Part shown: one piece after another, positions 1 to 12,272 of the stretch
Layout of the letters: every line of letters begins with the position of its first letter
Numbering within the stretch: position 1 is the stretch's first letter
NCBI GenBank assembly: GCA_017849585.1
Contig: JAFIGT010000035.1
Location: 1 to 64,000 of the forward strand
From: Verrucomicrobium sp.
GTDB lineage: Bacteria; Verrucomicrobiota; Verrucomicrobiia; Methylacidiphilales; UBA1321
DNA: 64,000 nt
Direction of reading: 5' to 3'
Program-made: the position numbers and the translations under genes
Notes under the pieces: model-generated
What the model was told of the DNA's origin: nothing
Database searches by the model: none
Seen by the model: only the letters and a program-made list of their open reading frames with translations

Positions 1-174
1 GGGGGGGGGGGGGGGGGGTTCCTGAGCCGAGAGTGGGACCAGGGAAAGGATGGAAACGATTGCCGTGAATAAGTACCCCATGCGTTTCATGGGCAGTACC
101 CTAGAAGACCCTGAGAGGGGAAATCCAGATTAATCTCGAGACGCGAGGCGATCGCGGTGTGGAGATGTGGCCTG
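1..174. other. window edge: poly-G run and untranslated downstream flank of atpC
   Basis: The first 18 bases are all G, which looks like a contig end or sequencing artefact rather than biology. The remaining stretch to the atpC stop holds no convincing gene, and I see no strong hairpin with a T-run that would end the atp transcript. Confidence 0.5.
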
Positions 175-588
175 CTAACTGCGCTTTTTGGTCTTCAGAT
201 TGAACTGCACGAGCGAGCGGGCGAGCATGGCCTGCGTGGCTTCGAGTTCTTCGCCGACGAGGGTCTGGGTGCGGAGGGCTTCCTGGGCGCGGGCGATGGC
301 TTCCTTGGTTTTTTGCTCGTCGATGTCGTCGGCTTTGACGGCCATGTCGGTGAGGACGGTGACGACGCCTTGCGAGACTTCGGCAAAGCCTTCACCGATG
401 GCGAGTGTGCTGGTCTTGCCATCGGCGGTGATGCGGAGTTCGCCGGGCTGGACCTCGGTCATGAGCTTGGCGTGATTGGGTAACGCGCCGATTTCACCCT
501 CGCTGCCGGGCAGGAGCACGCCTTCGACGTTGCCGTCGTAGATGCTGCCTTCCGGCGTGACGATCTGGAGATGAAATGTGTTGGCCAT
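175..588 (-). CDS. atpC: F1Fo ATP synthase epsilon subunit
   Basis: The 137-residue protein is the epsilon subunit of the F1 central stalk, which couples rotation to catalysis and can inhibit ATP hydrolysis. The N-terminal beta-sandwich is recognisable: an opening like FHLQIVTPEGSIYDG, then the conserved LPGSEGEIGALPNHA stretch around residues 26-40. The C-terminal half is the expected Ala/Glu-rich helical hairpin. It is the last gene of the operon, 33 bp after atpD, which is the usual order. Length is typical. The chosen ATG starts the conserved fold directly. Confidence 0.96.
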   Translation of the reverse strand: MANTFHLQIVTPEGSIYDGNVEGVLLPGSEGEIGALPNHAKLMTEVQPGELRITADGKTSTLAIGEGFAEVSQGVVTVLTDMAVKADDIDEQKTKEAIARAQEALRTQTLVGEELEATQAMLARSLVQFNLKTKKRS

Positions 589-621
589 GGCTGAGATCCT
601 TTTTAGCTGGAGAACGCGCTG

Positions 622-2935
<2,314 letters not shown>

Positions 2936-2968
2936 AGGTTCCTATTCGGTGAAAGCTGCGAAGCTCGA

Positions 2969-4498
<1,530 letters not shown>

Positions 4499-4534
4499 GG
4501 CTTTTTAGTGGTGTGGAGTTGTTGGGAAAAAGGG

Positions 4535-4927
4535 TTATTGCAGGTTCTGGCGCAGGGTGTTGAGGCGACCGCGGATGGAGTCATCCCAGACATCGCTGCC
4601 GCGCTGGACGCGCAGGCCGCCGATGAGGGCGGGGTTGATCGTGTAGTTCTTTTGCAGGGCGGGGCCAAATTTGCGTTCGAGCGCGGCGAAGGCGGCAGCG
4701 CCCTGGTCGGGCAGGGCGACGGCGGAGGTGACGCTGACGCTGTTTTGCTCGACTTCGATTTCCACGAGCTTGAGGAGCCGGGTGGCGATGGCGAGGTAGT
4801 TGCGCGGCTTCTGCGTGCAGAGCGCGTCGACGGTCTCGCGCACGCGGGATTCGTCGAGCTGTCCGTTGACGACGGAAAGCTTGAAGAGCTTCTTGGCGGT
4901 CTGTCGGGCTTCCCTATTAATTTTCAT
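4535..4927 (-). CDS. atpH: F1Fo ATP synthase delta subunit, short form
   Basis: Delta joins the peripheral stalk (subunit b) to the crown of F1. Here it is only 130 residues; the family is usually about 175-180. The C-terminal domain is recognisable from roughly residue 55, ending with NPALIGGLRVQRGSDVWDDS and then IRGRLNTLRQ. The N-terminal helical bundle that binds alpha is cut to about 50 residues. The reading frame shows no sign of damage, and the position between atpF and atpA fixes the identity. It could be a lineage-specific short delta, or an upstream start could be missed. The 100 bp before the ATG contain no obvious extension in frame. Confidence 0.88.
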   Translation of the reverse strand: MKINREARQTAKKLFKLSVVNGQLDESRVRETVDALCTQKPRNYLAIATRLLKLVEIEVEQNSVSVTSAVALPDQGAAAFAALERKFGPALQKNYTINPALIGGLRVQRGSDVWDDSIRGRLNTLRQNLQ

Positions 4928-5029
4928 CTCCTAGCGGAGGGCAGTAGCTGGCTTGTTGCACAAGCCGCGTTTGCTTCCTCACTCCTCGATATATTGGTTT
5001 GTTTGTAAAGCGGATGCAGCATCGGGCTG

Positions 5030-5596
5030 CTAATTCTGGTTGGCGATCTGGCGGACGGTTTCTTCGTTCAGGCGGGTCTGGTCGTCGGCGGTGAGGACCT
5101 TGCCGCTGACCTTGGCGGTGGTCTCGATGACGAGCTTGGCCACTTCCTGTTTCAATTCGGTGAGCATGCGTTCGCGGTCGAGCGCGGTGGCTTCATGCGC
5201 CTTGGCGATGAGCTGCTCGGCCTGCGCGACGGCTTCCTGCAGGCGGCGTTCGCCCTGCACGGCGGCGGCTTTCTGCGCGTCGTTGATAAGGGTGGTGGCC
5301 TGTTCGTTGGCTTTCTGGATGATTTCCTTGCGGGTGGCTTCGGCGGCGGCGAGTTCGGCCTTGATCTTCTCGGCGTTGTCTAGGCTGTTCTTGATCGTGT
5401 TGCGACGTTCGTCGAGCACGGTGATGATGGGATTGAAGGCGTATTTCTTCAGCACCCAGGCGAGGACGCTGAAAACCACGAGCTGCGAAATAAAGTGGGG
5501 GAGGCTAAAGCCAAATTTCTCGGCCAAGCCCACATCTTCCGCCACGGCGGAGTGCGTTTCGGCGGCGGCCAAAATCAGGGTGTTCAGGGTGATCAT
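5030..5596 (-). CDS. atpF: F1Fo ATP synthase subunit b
   Basis: Subunit b is the membrane-anchored peripheral stalk. From the chosen start (MITLNTLILAAAE) the protein is 188 residues. One membrane segment around residues 30-50 (LPHFISQLVVFSVLAWVLKK) is followed by a long charged Ala/Glu/Lys coiled coil to the end, as in the family. An upstream ATG at 5650 in the same frame would add 18 residues with a proline- and charge-rich start that does not resemble a b subunit, so I prefer 5596. The Shine-Dalgarno signal is weak at both. Confidence 0.93.
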   Translation of the reverse strand: MITLNTLILAAAETHSAVAEDVGLAEKFGFSLPHFISQLVVFSVLAWVLKKYAFNPIITVLDERRNTIKNSLDNAEKIKAELAAAEATRKEIIQKANEQATTLINDAQKAAAVQGERRLQEAVAQAEQLIAKAHEATALDRERMLTELKQEVAKLVIETTAKVSGKVLTADDQTRLNEETVRQIANQN

Positions 5597-5688
5597 AGGA
5601 AGCAGTGTGGTCTGGTTTTCGTTTTTCGGTAAGCTCCGGCCCTGAGGCATTCACCGCAAGGCCGGAACAGAAACAGCTAAGCCGTCAA

Positions 5689-5898
5689 TTACTTGGCGAG
5701 GAAGATCGCGAAGAAGACGATACCTTCCGCGAACGCCATGGCCAAGATGCTCTGCACGAGGATCGGGGTGGCGGCACCGGGGTTACGGCCGACCGCTTCC
5801 GACGCCTTCGCGCCAATGAAACCGACGCCGAGGGCCGAGCCGATGGCGGCAAAGCCGATATGGAAGCTGCCCGAGAGGTCTGCGAGTAGATGCAACAT
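5689..5898 (-). CDS. atpE: F1Fo ATP synthase subunit c (proton ring)
   Basis: The protein is 69 residues and forms the c-ring. Two membrane helices flank the polar loop GRNPGA (residues 37-42). Helix 1 has the small-residue packing motif around G20-G29. The ion-binding glutamate is E58 in the segment FAEGIVFF. The Na+-type polar ligands (a Gln in helix 1 and Ser/Thr just after the Glu) are absent, so I read this as proton-type. A longer frame begins at 5976, but its extra 26 residues are hydrophilic and unlike any c subunit. Confidence 0.95.
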   Translation of the reverse strand: MLHLLADLSGSFHIGFAAIGSALGVGFIGAKASEAVGRNPGAATPILVQSILAMAFAEGIVFFAIFLAK

Positions 5899-5981
5899 GA
5901 TGTGATTCTCCGTTTTGTTTGAGTTGTGTTGTTGTTCTGCTCTGCCCCCGCGATTGAACACGGTCGGACAAAGCAAAGTGT

Positions 5982-6833
5982 TTAGTGCTTGGACTCTCCG
6001 TGATCGTCGTGCTTGATCATCATCCCGGTGAAGGCCGCCGTGAGCAGGCAGAACACCAAGGCCTGGACAATCGCGACCAGCAATTCAAAGAAGTAGAAGG
6101 GAATCAGCGCGAAGCAGGCGCCGATCGGGCCCGCCGTCTCGTACATCGATTCGAGCATGTACTCGCCGCCATAGATATTGCCGAAAAGACGGAAGCTGAG
6201 CGATACCGGGCGAAACGCGATGGAGACCACTTCGATCAAACCTGCGCCAAAGAAGATCAGGCCAAACAAGATCGAAACGACGAGGCCGACCCACCCTTTG
6301 AGGCCGAGTTCGGCCTTGGAACCGAAGATGTGCTGGTAAAAGCCTTTGAGGCCGAGTGCTTGAAAGGACCAGATAAGCCAGAGCACGGCAAACAGAACGG
6401 CCATGGCGGCGGTCATGTTCAAGTCGGCATTCACGCCACGCAAGAGCGGCTTGGTGATTTCGAAATGACCGTGCTCGGTGACCCCCCAACCAATGCTGCC
6501 GACGCCGGGGATGAGCGCGAACAGGTTCATCGAGACGATGAAGATGAAAATCGTGGCGAAGAACCAGAAGGTCTTCTTCGCGCCCTCGTAGCCGAGGATG
6601 GGTTCCAAAATACCGAAAAGCTTTTCAATGACGACTTCCAGAAAACCCTGTCCGCGATCGGGCACAGCCTGCAGGCGGCGCGTGGCGAGACGAACCAAGA
6701 CGATGACCGCGAGAGCCGCGGCCCACAGCACGACCATCGAGTTGGTGATGGGGAAGGGTCCGATGCGGAACACCTCGACTGGTCCCATGGGCAAGGAGGC
6801 AAAAAATGCCGTATTTGTCGCGATTGGTAGCAT
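5982..6833 (-). CDS. atpB: F1Fo ATP synthase subunit a
   Basis: Subunit a provides the two proton half-channels against the c-ring. The protein is 283 residues with five to six membrane helices. The essential arginine lies in the conserved SFRLFGNIYGGE segment near residue 210, and the C-terminal helix contains FFELLVAIVQALVFCLLTA. It is the first gene of the operon; no atpI precedes it. Translation starts at ATG 6833 with the plausible opening MLPIATNTAFFASLP. The 400 bp upstream carries a CRP-type palindrome. Confidence 0.96.
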   Translation of the reverse strand: MLPIATNTAFFASLPMGPVEVFRIGPFPITNSMVVLWAAALAVIVLVRLATRRLQAVPDRGQGFLEVVIEKLFGILEPILGYEGAKKTFWFFATIFIFIVSMNLFALIPGVGSIGWGVTEHGHFEITKPLLRGVNADLNMTAAMAVLFAVLWLIWSFQALGLKGFYQHIFGSKAELGLKGWVGLVVSILFGLIFFGAGLIEVVSIAFRPVSLSFRLFGNIYGGEYMLESMYETAGPIGACFALIPFYFFELLVAIVQALVFCLLTAAFTGMMIKHDDHGESKH

Positions 6834-7231
6834 AAGGAAAGAGCTGAGTATGATTGTCAGATTTAGATTTTAGGCAAGACTAAGTTGTGAAAAATTTCAC
6901 AATCTCTTCTAATGGTTAAAGTTCAAGGACTTATACTAATACGGTTAAGTAGAAGTAATAATGGGCGGGTAAGTGTCTTTAGACGAAATAATTACACTTT
7001 ATGAAAAAGTGCCAGTGCCGACCTGTTTTCGTCTCGAAACCAAGTGTCCACACATTTCCTCCCTTCTGTAGACCGGTGTTTTGGTGGGTCAAACCCTTCT
7101 TAAAAAGACCTTTTTAGGTTCGGTCGCCACAGGGGTATCGGTAGCGATCTTCGAAAAGTTTGGCAAAAAATACCATTAAATTGCGAGAGAGGCACAGCGT
7201 AACTCCTTATATTTATGGCATTAACATTGGA
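6834..7231. other. AT-rich intergenic region upstream of the atp operon
   Basis: No gene is visible in these 398 bp. Composition is much more AT-rich than the flanks. It holds the palindrome at 6885-6902 and a short inverted repeat of A5/T5 around 7100. It must contain the promoter of the atp operon, reading leftward, but I cannot single out a convincing -35/-10 pair. Confidence 0.6.
6885..6902. promoter_or_regulatory. candidate CRP/FNR-family operator upstream of atpB
   Basis: The site TTGTGAAAAATTTCACAA is a perfect inverted repeat and matches the CRP consensus TGTGA-N6-TCACA exactly. It lies 52 bp before the atpB start codon; the only gene it could control at close range is the atp operon. 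No CRP-like gene is in the window, so the cognate regulator is unknown. Confidence 0.45.
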
Positions 7232-8629
7232 TTAATAAGGTATATACCCGTGCTCTATTCCATTCCGTGTATCGAAGTATGAAAACCATCTCTCGACCGG
7301 TCCATGCTCCAATCCTGACCTCCGATAACGAAAGTCGATTACCGGCTTCCCGGAAATATCAACCTCCACACGCTGCCGCGAGTGAAGCCTTGGAATAAAA
7401 GACGGTTCCTCACTAAGAACTCCTGTAATGCGATCGCCCTTCCATCCGGTAATCTGAACCCAAATCCATTCGTAACTGTGTTTGGAGCGATTCAACGGCA
7501 CCTTAAGTTCAATGAATTCTCTATCGCCAAGACCCTTTTGAACCGCAGCACGTAGAATTGGGAGCTTTTGGTTGACCAATCGGCTTGTCAGCGGCCGATC
7601 ATCGCTTGGCTGAATATCCGAACGCCCGAAAAACTGACCTAATGCCTCTCGGCATTGGGCAGCCATATTCTTCTCACTAAAATCATCAAAATGCACCCTC
7701 CGCTGCTCAAGCGGACAATCGCCATTTCTCGGCTTGTCTATATACAGAGTAAGATTCATCTCTCCAGTAGCTCCTGGCTTAAGTCCTGCAAGTTGCTCCT
7801 CACGAAACACGGCGTTGCGAAGTTCTTTCACACTAATTTTCCGTTTTCCGTACTCATCCAATGAACTGTTTTCCACGATGCTCTGACAGATTATCTGCAT
7901 GAAATTTTCGATCTCTTGGTTTTCAGTCCATGAATAAAACTCGACTGCGATATCAGGCAATCCAAACTTTTGCATACCCAAGGTCACCGCCCGCATAGCG
8001 GTTTCATCCTCCATATAAGAACGAATCGCCACATGCCGAGCCACGACAGGGACTTCCTCTGTCCAACTTTGAATGCGACGGAGACGCCATTCGTCTGGCG
8101 TGAAGATCTCGCGCGTCGACTCATCCCAGATCAACCCACCGGTTTGCCGAGCCAGCGATTCAAGCGCTGTCGTAATGGACCGCAGCCCCTTGACTCTCTC
8201 GGCTGGCGGGTAGAAAAAATCAATGACGTAGGCCAATTCACACTTCTGCAATTGCTCAGCCTGTTCTGGGGTGAAGCCATGTCCGAAATAGTTGAGAGCA
8301 GCTATATCAGGTGGTCGATATTGATTGGCGACGTCGTTGATAGCTTTGGCTCGATAGACAAATCCAACCCTGTCGGCCTTGTATCCCTTGATCTGTCTCC
8401 AGAACGGAGCGGACCCTTCGAGGATTTTCTGGAAGGTGGATTCTACCGACTGCGTCGTCTGAGGTAGATAGACCGCATACTGACATCTGATGGGTTCTTT
8501 TTTAACGAGATTGCCAATTGGCCTATCCTTTAATTGCTCGCTTGGGCGGGAACAACCTACCACAGTCGTGAAGAGACCGATGAGGAGCAACCCAGCGATA
8601 CCGCGCCCTAAAAATAAGCATAGCCGCAT
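7232..8629 (-). CDS. lipoprotein with DUF2314-like C-terminal domain
   Basis: The 465-residue protein starts with a lipoprotein signal; the lipobox VVGC puts the lipidated cysteine at residue 26. The middle is unrecognised. The last ~110 residues resemble the DUF2314 family: an FIELKVPLNRS strand, WIWVQITGWKGDRITGVLSE, then a basic RQRVEVDISGKPVIDFRYR end where the family has an 'I.DW'-type motif. Function is unknown. A G-rich stretch sits 7 bp before the ATG. It is read leftward towards atp, 398 bp away, and is divergent from the aquaporin gene. Its base composition is lower in GC than that of the atp genes. Confidence 0.75.
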   Translation of the reverse strand: MRLCLFLGRGIAGLLLIGLFTTVVGCSRPSEQLKDRPIGNLVKKEPIRCQYAVYLPQTTQSVESTFQKILEGSAPFWRQIKGYKADRVGFVYRAKAINDVANQYRPPDIAALNYFGHGFTPEQAEQLQKCELAYVIDFFYPPAERVKGLRSITTALESLARQTGGLIWDESTREIFTPDEWRLRRIQSWTEEVPVVARHVAIRSYMEDETAMRAVTLGMQKFGLPDIAVEFYSWTENQEIENFMQIICQSIVENSSLDEYGKRKISVKELRNAVFREEQLAGLKPGATGEMNLTLYIDKPRNGDCPLEQRRVHFDDFSEKNMAAQCREALGQFFGRSDIQPSDDRPLTSRLVNQKLPILRAAVQKGLGDREFIELKVPLNRSKHSYEWIWVQITGWKGDRITGVLSEEPSFIPRLHSRQRVEVDISGKPVIDFRYRRSGLEHGPVERWFSYFDTRNGIEHGYIPY

Positions 8630-8866
8630 GAAAACCCCCGGTTTTACAGATCCCCGACCTCGCCACCGTATCTTTTTTGGCCACGCACGGCAAGGTCGTA
8701 GTCAGGTGCCTTACAACTACTTTCTACCGCATAAAAAATCGGGTAAACTGCTTGTTGAAAAGTGAATACGCTTGATGCTTAAGGAGCTAAACGACCTGAC
8801 TTTTTGGAAATTCTGATTGCATCTTGTGGCAGAACCCGTAACTTGCTCGCTCAAGAAAGGATACGA

Positions 8867-9523
8867 ATGAGGATTTACCTCGCCGAGGCCATCGGCACCT
8901 TCGCTCTCATCTTTATTGGTGTGGGAGTGATGCAAAACACGGATAATCTGTTAACCATCGCTTTAGCGCATGGGTTAACCATCGCCGTCATGGTCTCAGC
9001 AGTTGGCAGCATCTCTGGAGGTCATCTTAATCCCGCCGTCACATTTGGCGCGTGGGTGGGAGGCAAAATTTCCACGGCGGAAGCCGGGAAGTACTGGGTG
9101 GCGCAATTATTGGGCGCGACCTTGGCCGGGGTGTTAGTCACCATCCTCTTCGGCAAAGGGGTCGTGATCCTGGGTACACCCGGATTATCGGCCAAGACAA
9201 CCTATCTTCAAGCCATCGCTATTGAGGCGGTCACAACGTTCTTCCTGGTGTTTGTCGTTTACGGCACGGGAATTGACCGCCGCGGTCCCAAAATCGGGGG
9301 CCTGGCCATCGGCTTGACGGTAACCATTGGAATTTTGGTGGCAGCTCCGTTTACAGGTGGCGCATTGAATCCAGCCCGGGCTTTTGGTCCGGCCCTGGCC
9401 TCGGGCGATCTTCTGCTCAACGGCTGGTCCTACTTCGGGAACCACCTGGTTTACTGGTTTGGCCCTCTTTTGGGCGGTGCCTTGGCCGGTCTCATTTACG
9501 GCCGTTATTTGCTGAAAGATTAA
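8867..9523 (+). CDS. aquaporin (MIP family)
   Basis: The protein is 218 residues with six membrane helices and the two half-helices of the MIP channel fold. NPA motifs are at 55-57 (HLNPAVTFG) and 168-170 (ALNPARAFGP), the second followed by the selectivity-filter arginine R171. The short loop layout without the extra glycerol-facilitator insertions suggests a water channel of the AqpZ type. I chose ATG 8867 because AGAAAGG lies just upstream and the MIP fold begins at once (MRIYLAEAIGTFALIF). The longer frame from 8804 adds 21 polar residues. Confidence 0.93.
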   Translation: MRIYLAEAIGTFALIFIGVGVMQNTDNLLTIALAHGLTIAVMVSAVGSISGGHLNPAVTFGAWVGGKISTAEAGKYWVAQLLGATLAGVLVTILFGKGVVILGTPGLSAKTTYLQAIAIEAVTTFFLVFVVYGTGIDRRGPKIGGLAIGLTVTIGILVAAPFTGGALNPARAFGPALASGDLLLNGWSYFGNHLVYWFGPLLGGALAGLIYGRYLLKD

Positions 9524-9565
9524 GCAACGCACTCGAACACTCCTCGTTCGTTCACAACCCGCAAC

Positions 9566-10117
9566 ATGAATACAGATACACGGCCGCGTAATGGTGGCTC
9601 GGGCCGCCGCCGTCGCGGTGGACGCAATCGTCGCAATGATACCCGCAGCAGCAGCGGTCAGGGCTATACCCCTCGTCGCAAGGAAGAAACCAGCCTCTTG
9701 AAAAAGATCCTGGGTTGGTTCGGCATCAAGTCGAAACCCGCCAGTGGTTCGGGCAGCAGCTACAGCTCGTCCAAGCCTGTCAGTGAAAAAGCAGAACGTG
9801 CGGAACGCCCCGCGCGCAAGGAACTCCAGGCCGAACCGCCGGTTCCGCAGGAAATCACCAGCACCAAGCTCTACATCGGCAACCTGTCCTATGACGCGGC
9901 CGAAAGCGACTTGTTCGACCTGTTCTCCAAGGTCGGTGCCGTGAAAAACGTGGAAGTGGTCATGGACCGCCAAAGCAGCCGCTCGAAGGGCTTCGGCTTT
10001 GTGGAAATGGAAGAACTCGAAACGGCCAAGCTCGCCGTGGAGAAGCTCAACCGTACCGACTTCATGGGCCGCCAGATCGTCGTGAGCGGTGCCAAGACCG
10101 ACCGCCGGGCAGCCTAA
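9566..10117 (+). CDS. RRM-type RNA-binding protein with basic N-terminal tail
   Basis: The 183-residue protein carries one RNA recognition motif at residues 100-178: RNP2 is LYIGNL (102-107) and RNP1 is KGFGFVEM (141-148), with the aromatic residues that stack on RNA intact. The first 40 residues are Arg/Gly/Asn-rich, and a Ser/Lys linker separates them from the RRM. Small bacterial RRM proteins are often cold- or stress-linked in cyanobacteria, but here the role is unknown. A strong terminator follows. Confidence 0.92.
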   Translation: MNTDTRPRNGGSGRRRRGGRNRRNDTRSSSGQGYTPRRKEETSLLKKILGWFGIKSKPASGSGSSYSSSKPVSEKAERAERPARKELQAEPPVPQEITSTKLYIGNLSYDAAESDLFDLFSKVGAVKNVEVVMDRQSSRSKGFGFVEMEELETAKLAVEKLNRTDFMGRQIVVSGAKTDRRAA

Positions 10118-10132
10118 TTTCTGGCCACTCGC

Positions 10133-10166
10133 AAAAAAGGCGCACTCGCAAGGGTGCGCCTTTTTT
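10133..10166. terminator. bidirectional rho-independent terminator
   Basis: Stem GGCGCAC / GTGCGCC (10139-10145 with 10154-10160) is flanked by six A on the left and six T on the right. It can end the RRM gene on the plus strand and, on the minus strand, the lactonase transcript. Confidence 0.9.
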
Positions 10167-10204
10167 CGTGTCGTGGGGGCTCCGCCCCCTCACCCCCGCT
10201 CAAG

Positions 10205-10288
10205 GAGCAACGTGACGTTGCATCCAGATACGCTGACGCCGGAACTGAATATCCTTTCGGCAACGAGCTGGGTCCAGCATCACGCTGG
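10205..10288 (+). repeat. 84-bp dispersed repeat, copy 1
   Basis: By eye this aligns end to end with the reverse complement of 20967-21049: both run from an AACGTGAC start through CATCCA, TTTCGGCAAC and GGGTCCAGC to TCACGCTGG. It contains the palindrome variant CCAGCATCACGCTGG at 10274-10288. It lies between two convergent genes. Confidence 0.7.
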
Positions 10289-10334
10289 CCTTGAGAATCC
10301 TCCCTTTTTTGGCGGGATTTTAGGGGCAGAGCCT

Positions 10335-11447
10335 CTAAAAGAACAGGACGCACACGGTCGTGCCGACGGTGGCGGACTGATCGGTGAGCGAGAGTTTACC
10401 GGTGGCGGGATCGATGCGGAGCACGGCGACTTTGCCGTCCTTTTGGCCCGTGGCGAGAATCCACTGACCGCTCGGATCGATGGAGAAATCGCGCGGCACT
10501 TGCACTCCGGCGGGGGCGTTGTCCACGTAGGTCAGTTTGCCATCGGTGCCCACGGCGTAGAGCGTGATCGAGTCGTGGCCGCGATTCGAGGCGTAGAGCC
10601 AGCGACCGTTCGGGTGTAACTTGATTGCGGCGGTCGAGGTGCCTTCGCGCGAGACGCCTTCCGGCATCGTGGAGATTGTCTGCACTTCTGTCAGCGCGCC
10701 GGTTTTTTCGTCGCGCGCGAGCACGCTCACGGTCAGCGCCATCTCGTTGATCAGGTAATAGAATTTGTCATTGGGAGCGAGCGCGAGATGCCGCGGTCCC
10801 GCGCCGGGCGTGCCCTTGAACGCGGCGGGTTCATTTGGCGTCAAGGTGCCGCGCGCCGGATCGAATTGAAAGATCCAGACCGAGTCGGTGCCGAGGTCGC
10901 ACGAGTAGACGCGGCGATTATCCGCATCCGCGTAGATGGAGTGCGCGTGTGGCTTCGATTGCCTTTGGGCGTTCACGCTCGAACCGGTGTAGGCGATCAT
11001 CGCCGTGCGTGCGCCGAGCGAGCCGTCGGCCTCGACGGGGAAGCTGATCACGTTGCCGCCGTTGTAATTCGCGACGAGGACATTCTTGCCCGTGGCATCG
11101 ACGCTGAGGTGACACGGGGCCGCGCCCTCGGCGGAGCGCGTGTTGAGGAAGGTCAGCTTGCCATCCGCTTCTACGCGGAACGAGCTCACGGCCCCCTCGG
11201 GGGCCTCCGTCACGGCGTAGAGAAAGCGGCGATTGGGAGAGAGCGCGATGTAGCTGGGATTCTTCGCGGGCGCGGCGAGGGTGATGGGGCCGAGCTGGCC
11301 GGTCTCGGTGTTGAAGACGCCGAGGTAGATGCCCTGGCTGGGCGGGGTGTTGGTGTAGGTGCCGAGGTAAAAACGAACGTCGGTAGCAGTTGCAGTCATG
11401 GTCAATAAAGTGGTGAGAATCGAAAGAAGTGGGGTGAAGAGTTTCAT
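10335..11447 (-). CDS. periplasmic lactonase-family beta-propeller (6-phosphogluconolactonase-like)
   Basis: The 370-residue protein begins with a Sec signal peptide (MKLFTPLLSILTTLLTMTA, cleavage near residue 22), followed by a seven-bladed propeller of the lactonase (Pgl/YbhE) family. Recognisable blocks are FYLGTYTNTPPSQGIYLG, APCHLSVDATGKNVLVANY, GPRHLALAPNDKFYYLINE and RDFSIDPSGQWILATGQ. Cytoplasmic Pgl hydrolyses 6-phosphogluconolactone; the signal peptide suggests this one acts on an extracytoplasmic lactone or sugar instead. I chose the ATG at 11447 because GGAG lies 8 bp before it; the longer frame to 11507 masks the signal peptide. Confidence 0.85.
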   Translation of the reverse strand: MKLFTPLLSILTTLLTMTATATDVRFYLGTYTNTPPSQGIYLGVFNTETGQLGPITLAAPAKNPSYIALSPNRRFLYAVTEAPEGAVSSFRVEADGKLTFLNTRSAEGAAPCHLSVDATGKNVLVANYNGGNVISFPVEADGSLGARTAMIAYTGSSVNAQRQSKPHAHSIYADADNRRVYSCDLGTDSVWIFQFDPARGTLTPNEPAAFKGTPGAGPRHLALAPNDKFYYLINEMALTVSVLARDEKTGALTEVQTISTMPEGVSREGTSTAAIKLHPNGRWLYASNRGHDSITLYAVGTDGKLTYVDNAPAGVQVPRDFSIDPSGQWILATGQKDGKVAVLRIDPATGKLSLTDQSATVGTTVCVLFF

Positions 11448-11642
11448 CCGATTTCTCCGCACCCTAGAAGTCCGCCTGTTGGTTGGCAAGCCGCCCGTCT
11501 TTCTCATTTGAAGCTGCGCGCCGCCTTCTCTGCCGTCACGGGTGAATCATTCATCGATGTTCTCAAGCTTTCTAATATCGTACTTCGGTCCTTCCTGATT
11601 CGCTTGTCAGCGGCCAAAGGAGAGCTATAGATTGACCTCACT

Positions 11643-12218
11643 GTGATACCGTTCGCCTTTATCGTTGATTGGTGGTCGGACCAAACGCTTTCGTTGCAGA
11701 TTTTCTGGGGCATCGGTTTGGTGTCGTTGGGATTGATCGTTTTGCAGGCCGTGCTCGGTCTCTTTGCCGGACACGATGGGGATGTCTCCGTCGATGTGGC
11801 GACCGATCATGAACTGAGCGGTTATCTCTCGCTGAAATCGATTTCCGCGCTGATGCTCGGTCTCGGCTTCGGCGGCGTGATGGCGCTCCAGCACAACTAT
11901 TCCATCCCGGTGGCGTCGGCTTTTGGCCTGCTCATCGGTCTCGTCATCATGGCGAGCTACGTGTTGCTTATGAAGTTTGTCTACAGCCTGCGTTCCGACG
12001 GTACGGCGATTTTGAAGGAAGCCATCGGCTGCAATGGCACGGTCTATATGCGCATTCCGGGAGAGAATGCGGGCGCGGGCGAAGTTCAGGTGTCATTCAG
12101 CGGTCGGCGGCAGAACGTGAAGGCCTACACGACGGGGCCGGAACTCGCCACCGGCACGGATGTGAAGGTCACGGCATTGCGGGGGGAAAGCGCCCTGGTC
12201 GTCGAAAAGCTTTCGTAG
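11643..12218 (+). CDS. NfeD/YuaF/YqiJ-like membrane protein, flotillin partner
   Basis: The 191-residue protein has three membrane segments (about residues 19-42, 66-84, 91-118). A small C-terminal beta domain of the OB-fold type follows, opening with GCNGTVYMRI and ending with VKVTALRGESALVVEKL. The family partners flotillins in membrane microdomains, and the next gene, 54 bp on, is a flotillin. The start is uncertain. GTG 11643 is the first standard start in frame, but the good Shine-Dalgarno AGGAG (11618-11622) is 20 bp away; it is well spaced instead for an ATT codon at 11631 in the same frame. Confidence 0.8.
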   Translation: MIPFAFIVDWWSDQTLSLQIFWGIGLVSLGLIVLQAVLGLFAGHDGDVSVDVATDHELSGYLSLKSISALMLGLGFGGVMALQHNYSIPVASAFGLLIGLVIMASYVLLMKFVYSLRSDGTAILKEAIGCNGTVYMRIPGENAGAGEVQVSFSGRRQNVKAYTTGPELATGTDVKVTALRGESALVVEKLS

Positions 12219-12272
12219 GATTCACGGGTCGGTTTTTTTGTCACAACCACAAATAAGAAGGAAAAAGGGATT

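Noticed and set aside
5030-5650. longer atpF start at 5650
   Set aside because: The extra residues are charged and proline-rich and precede the normal N-terminus of subunit b.
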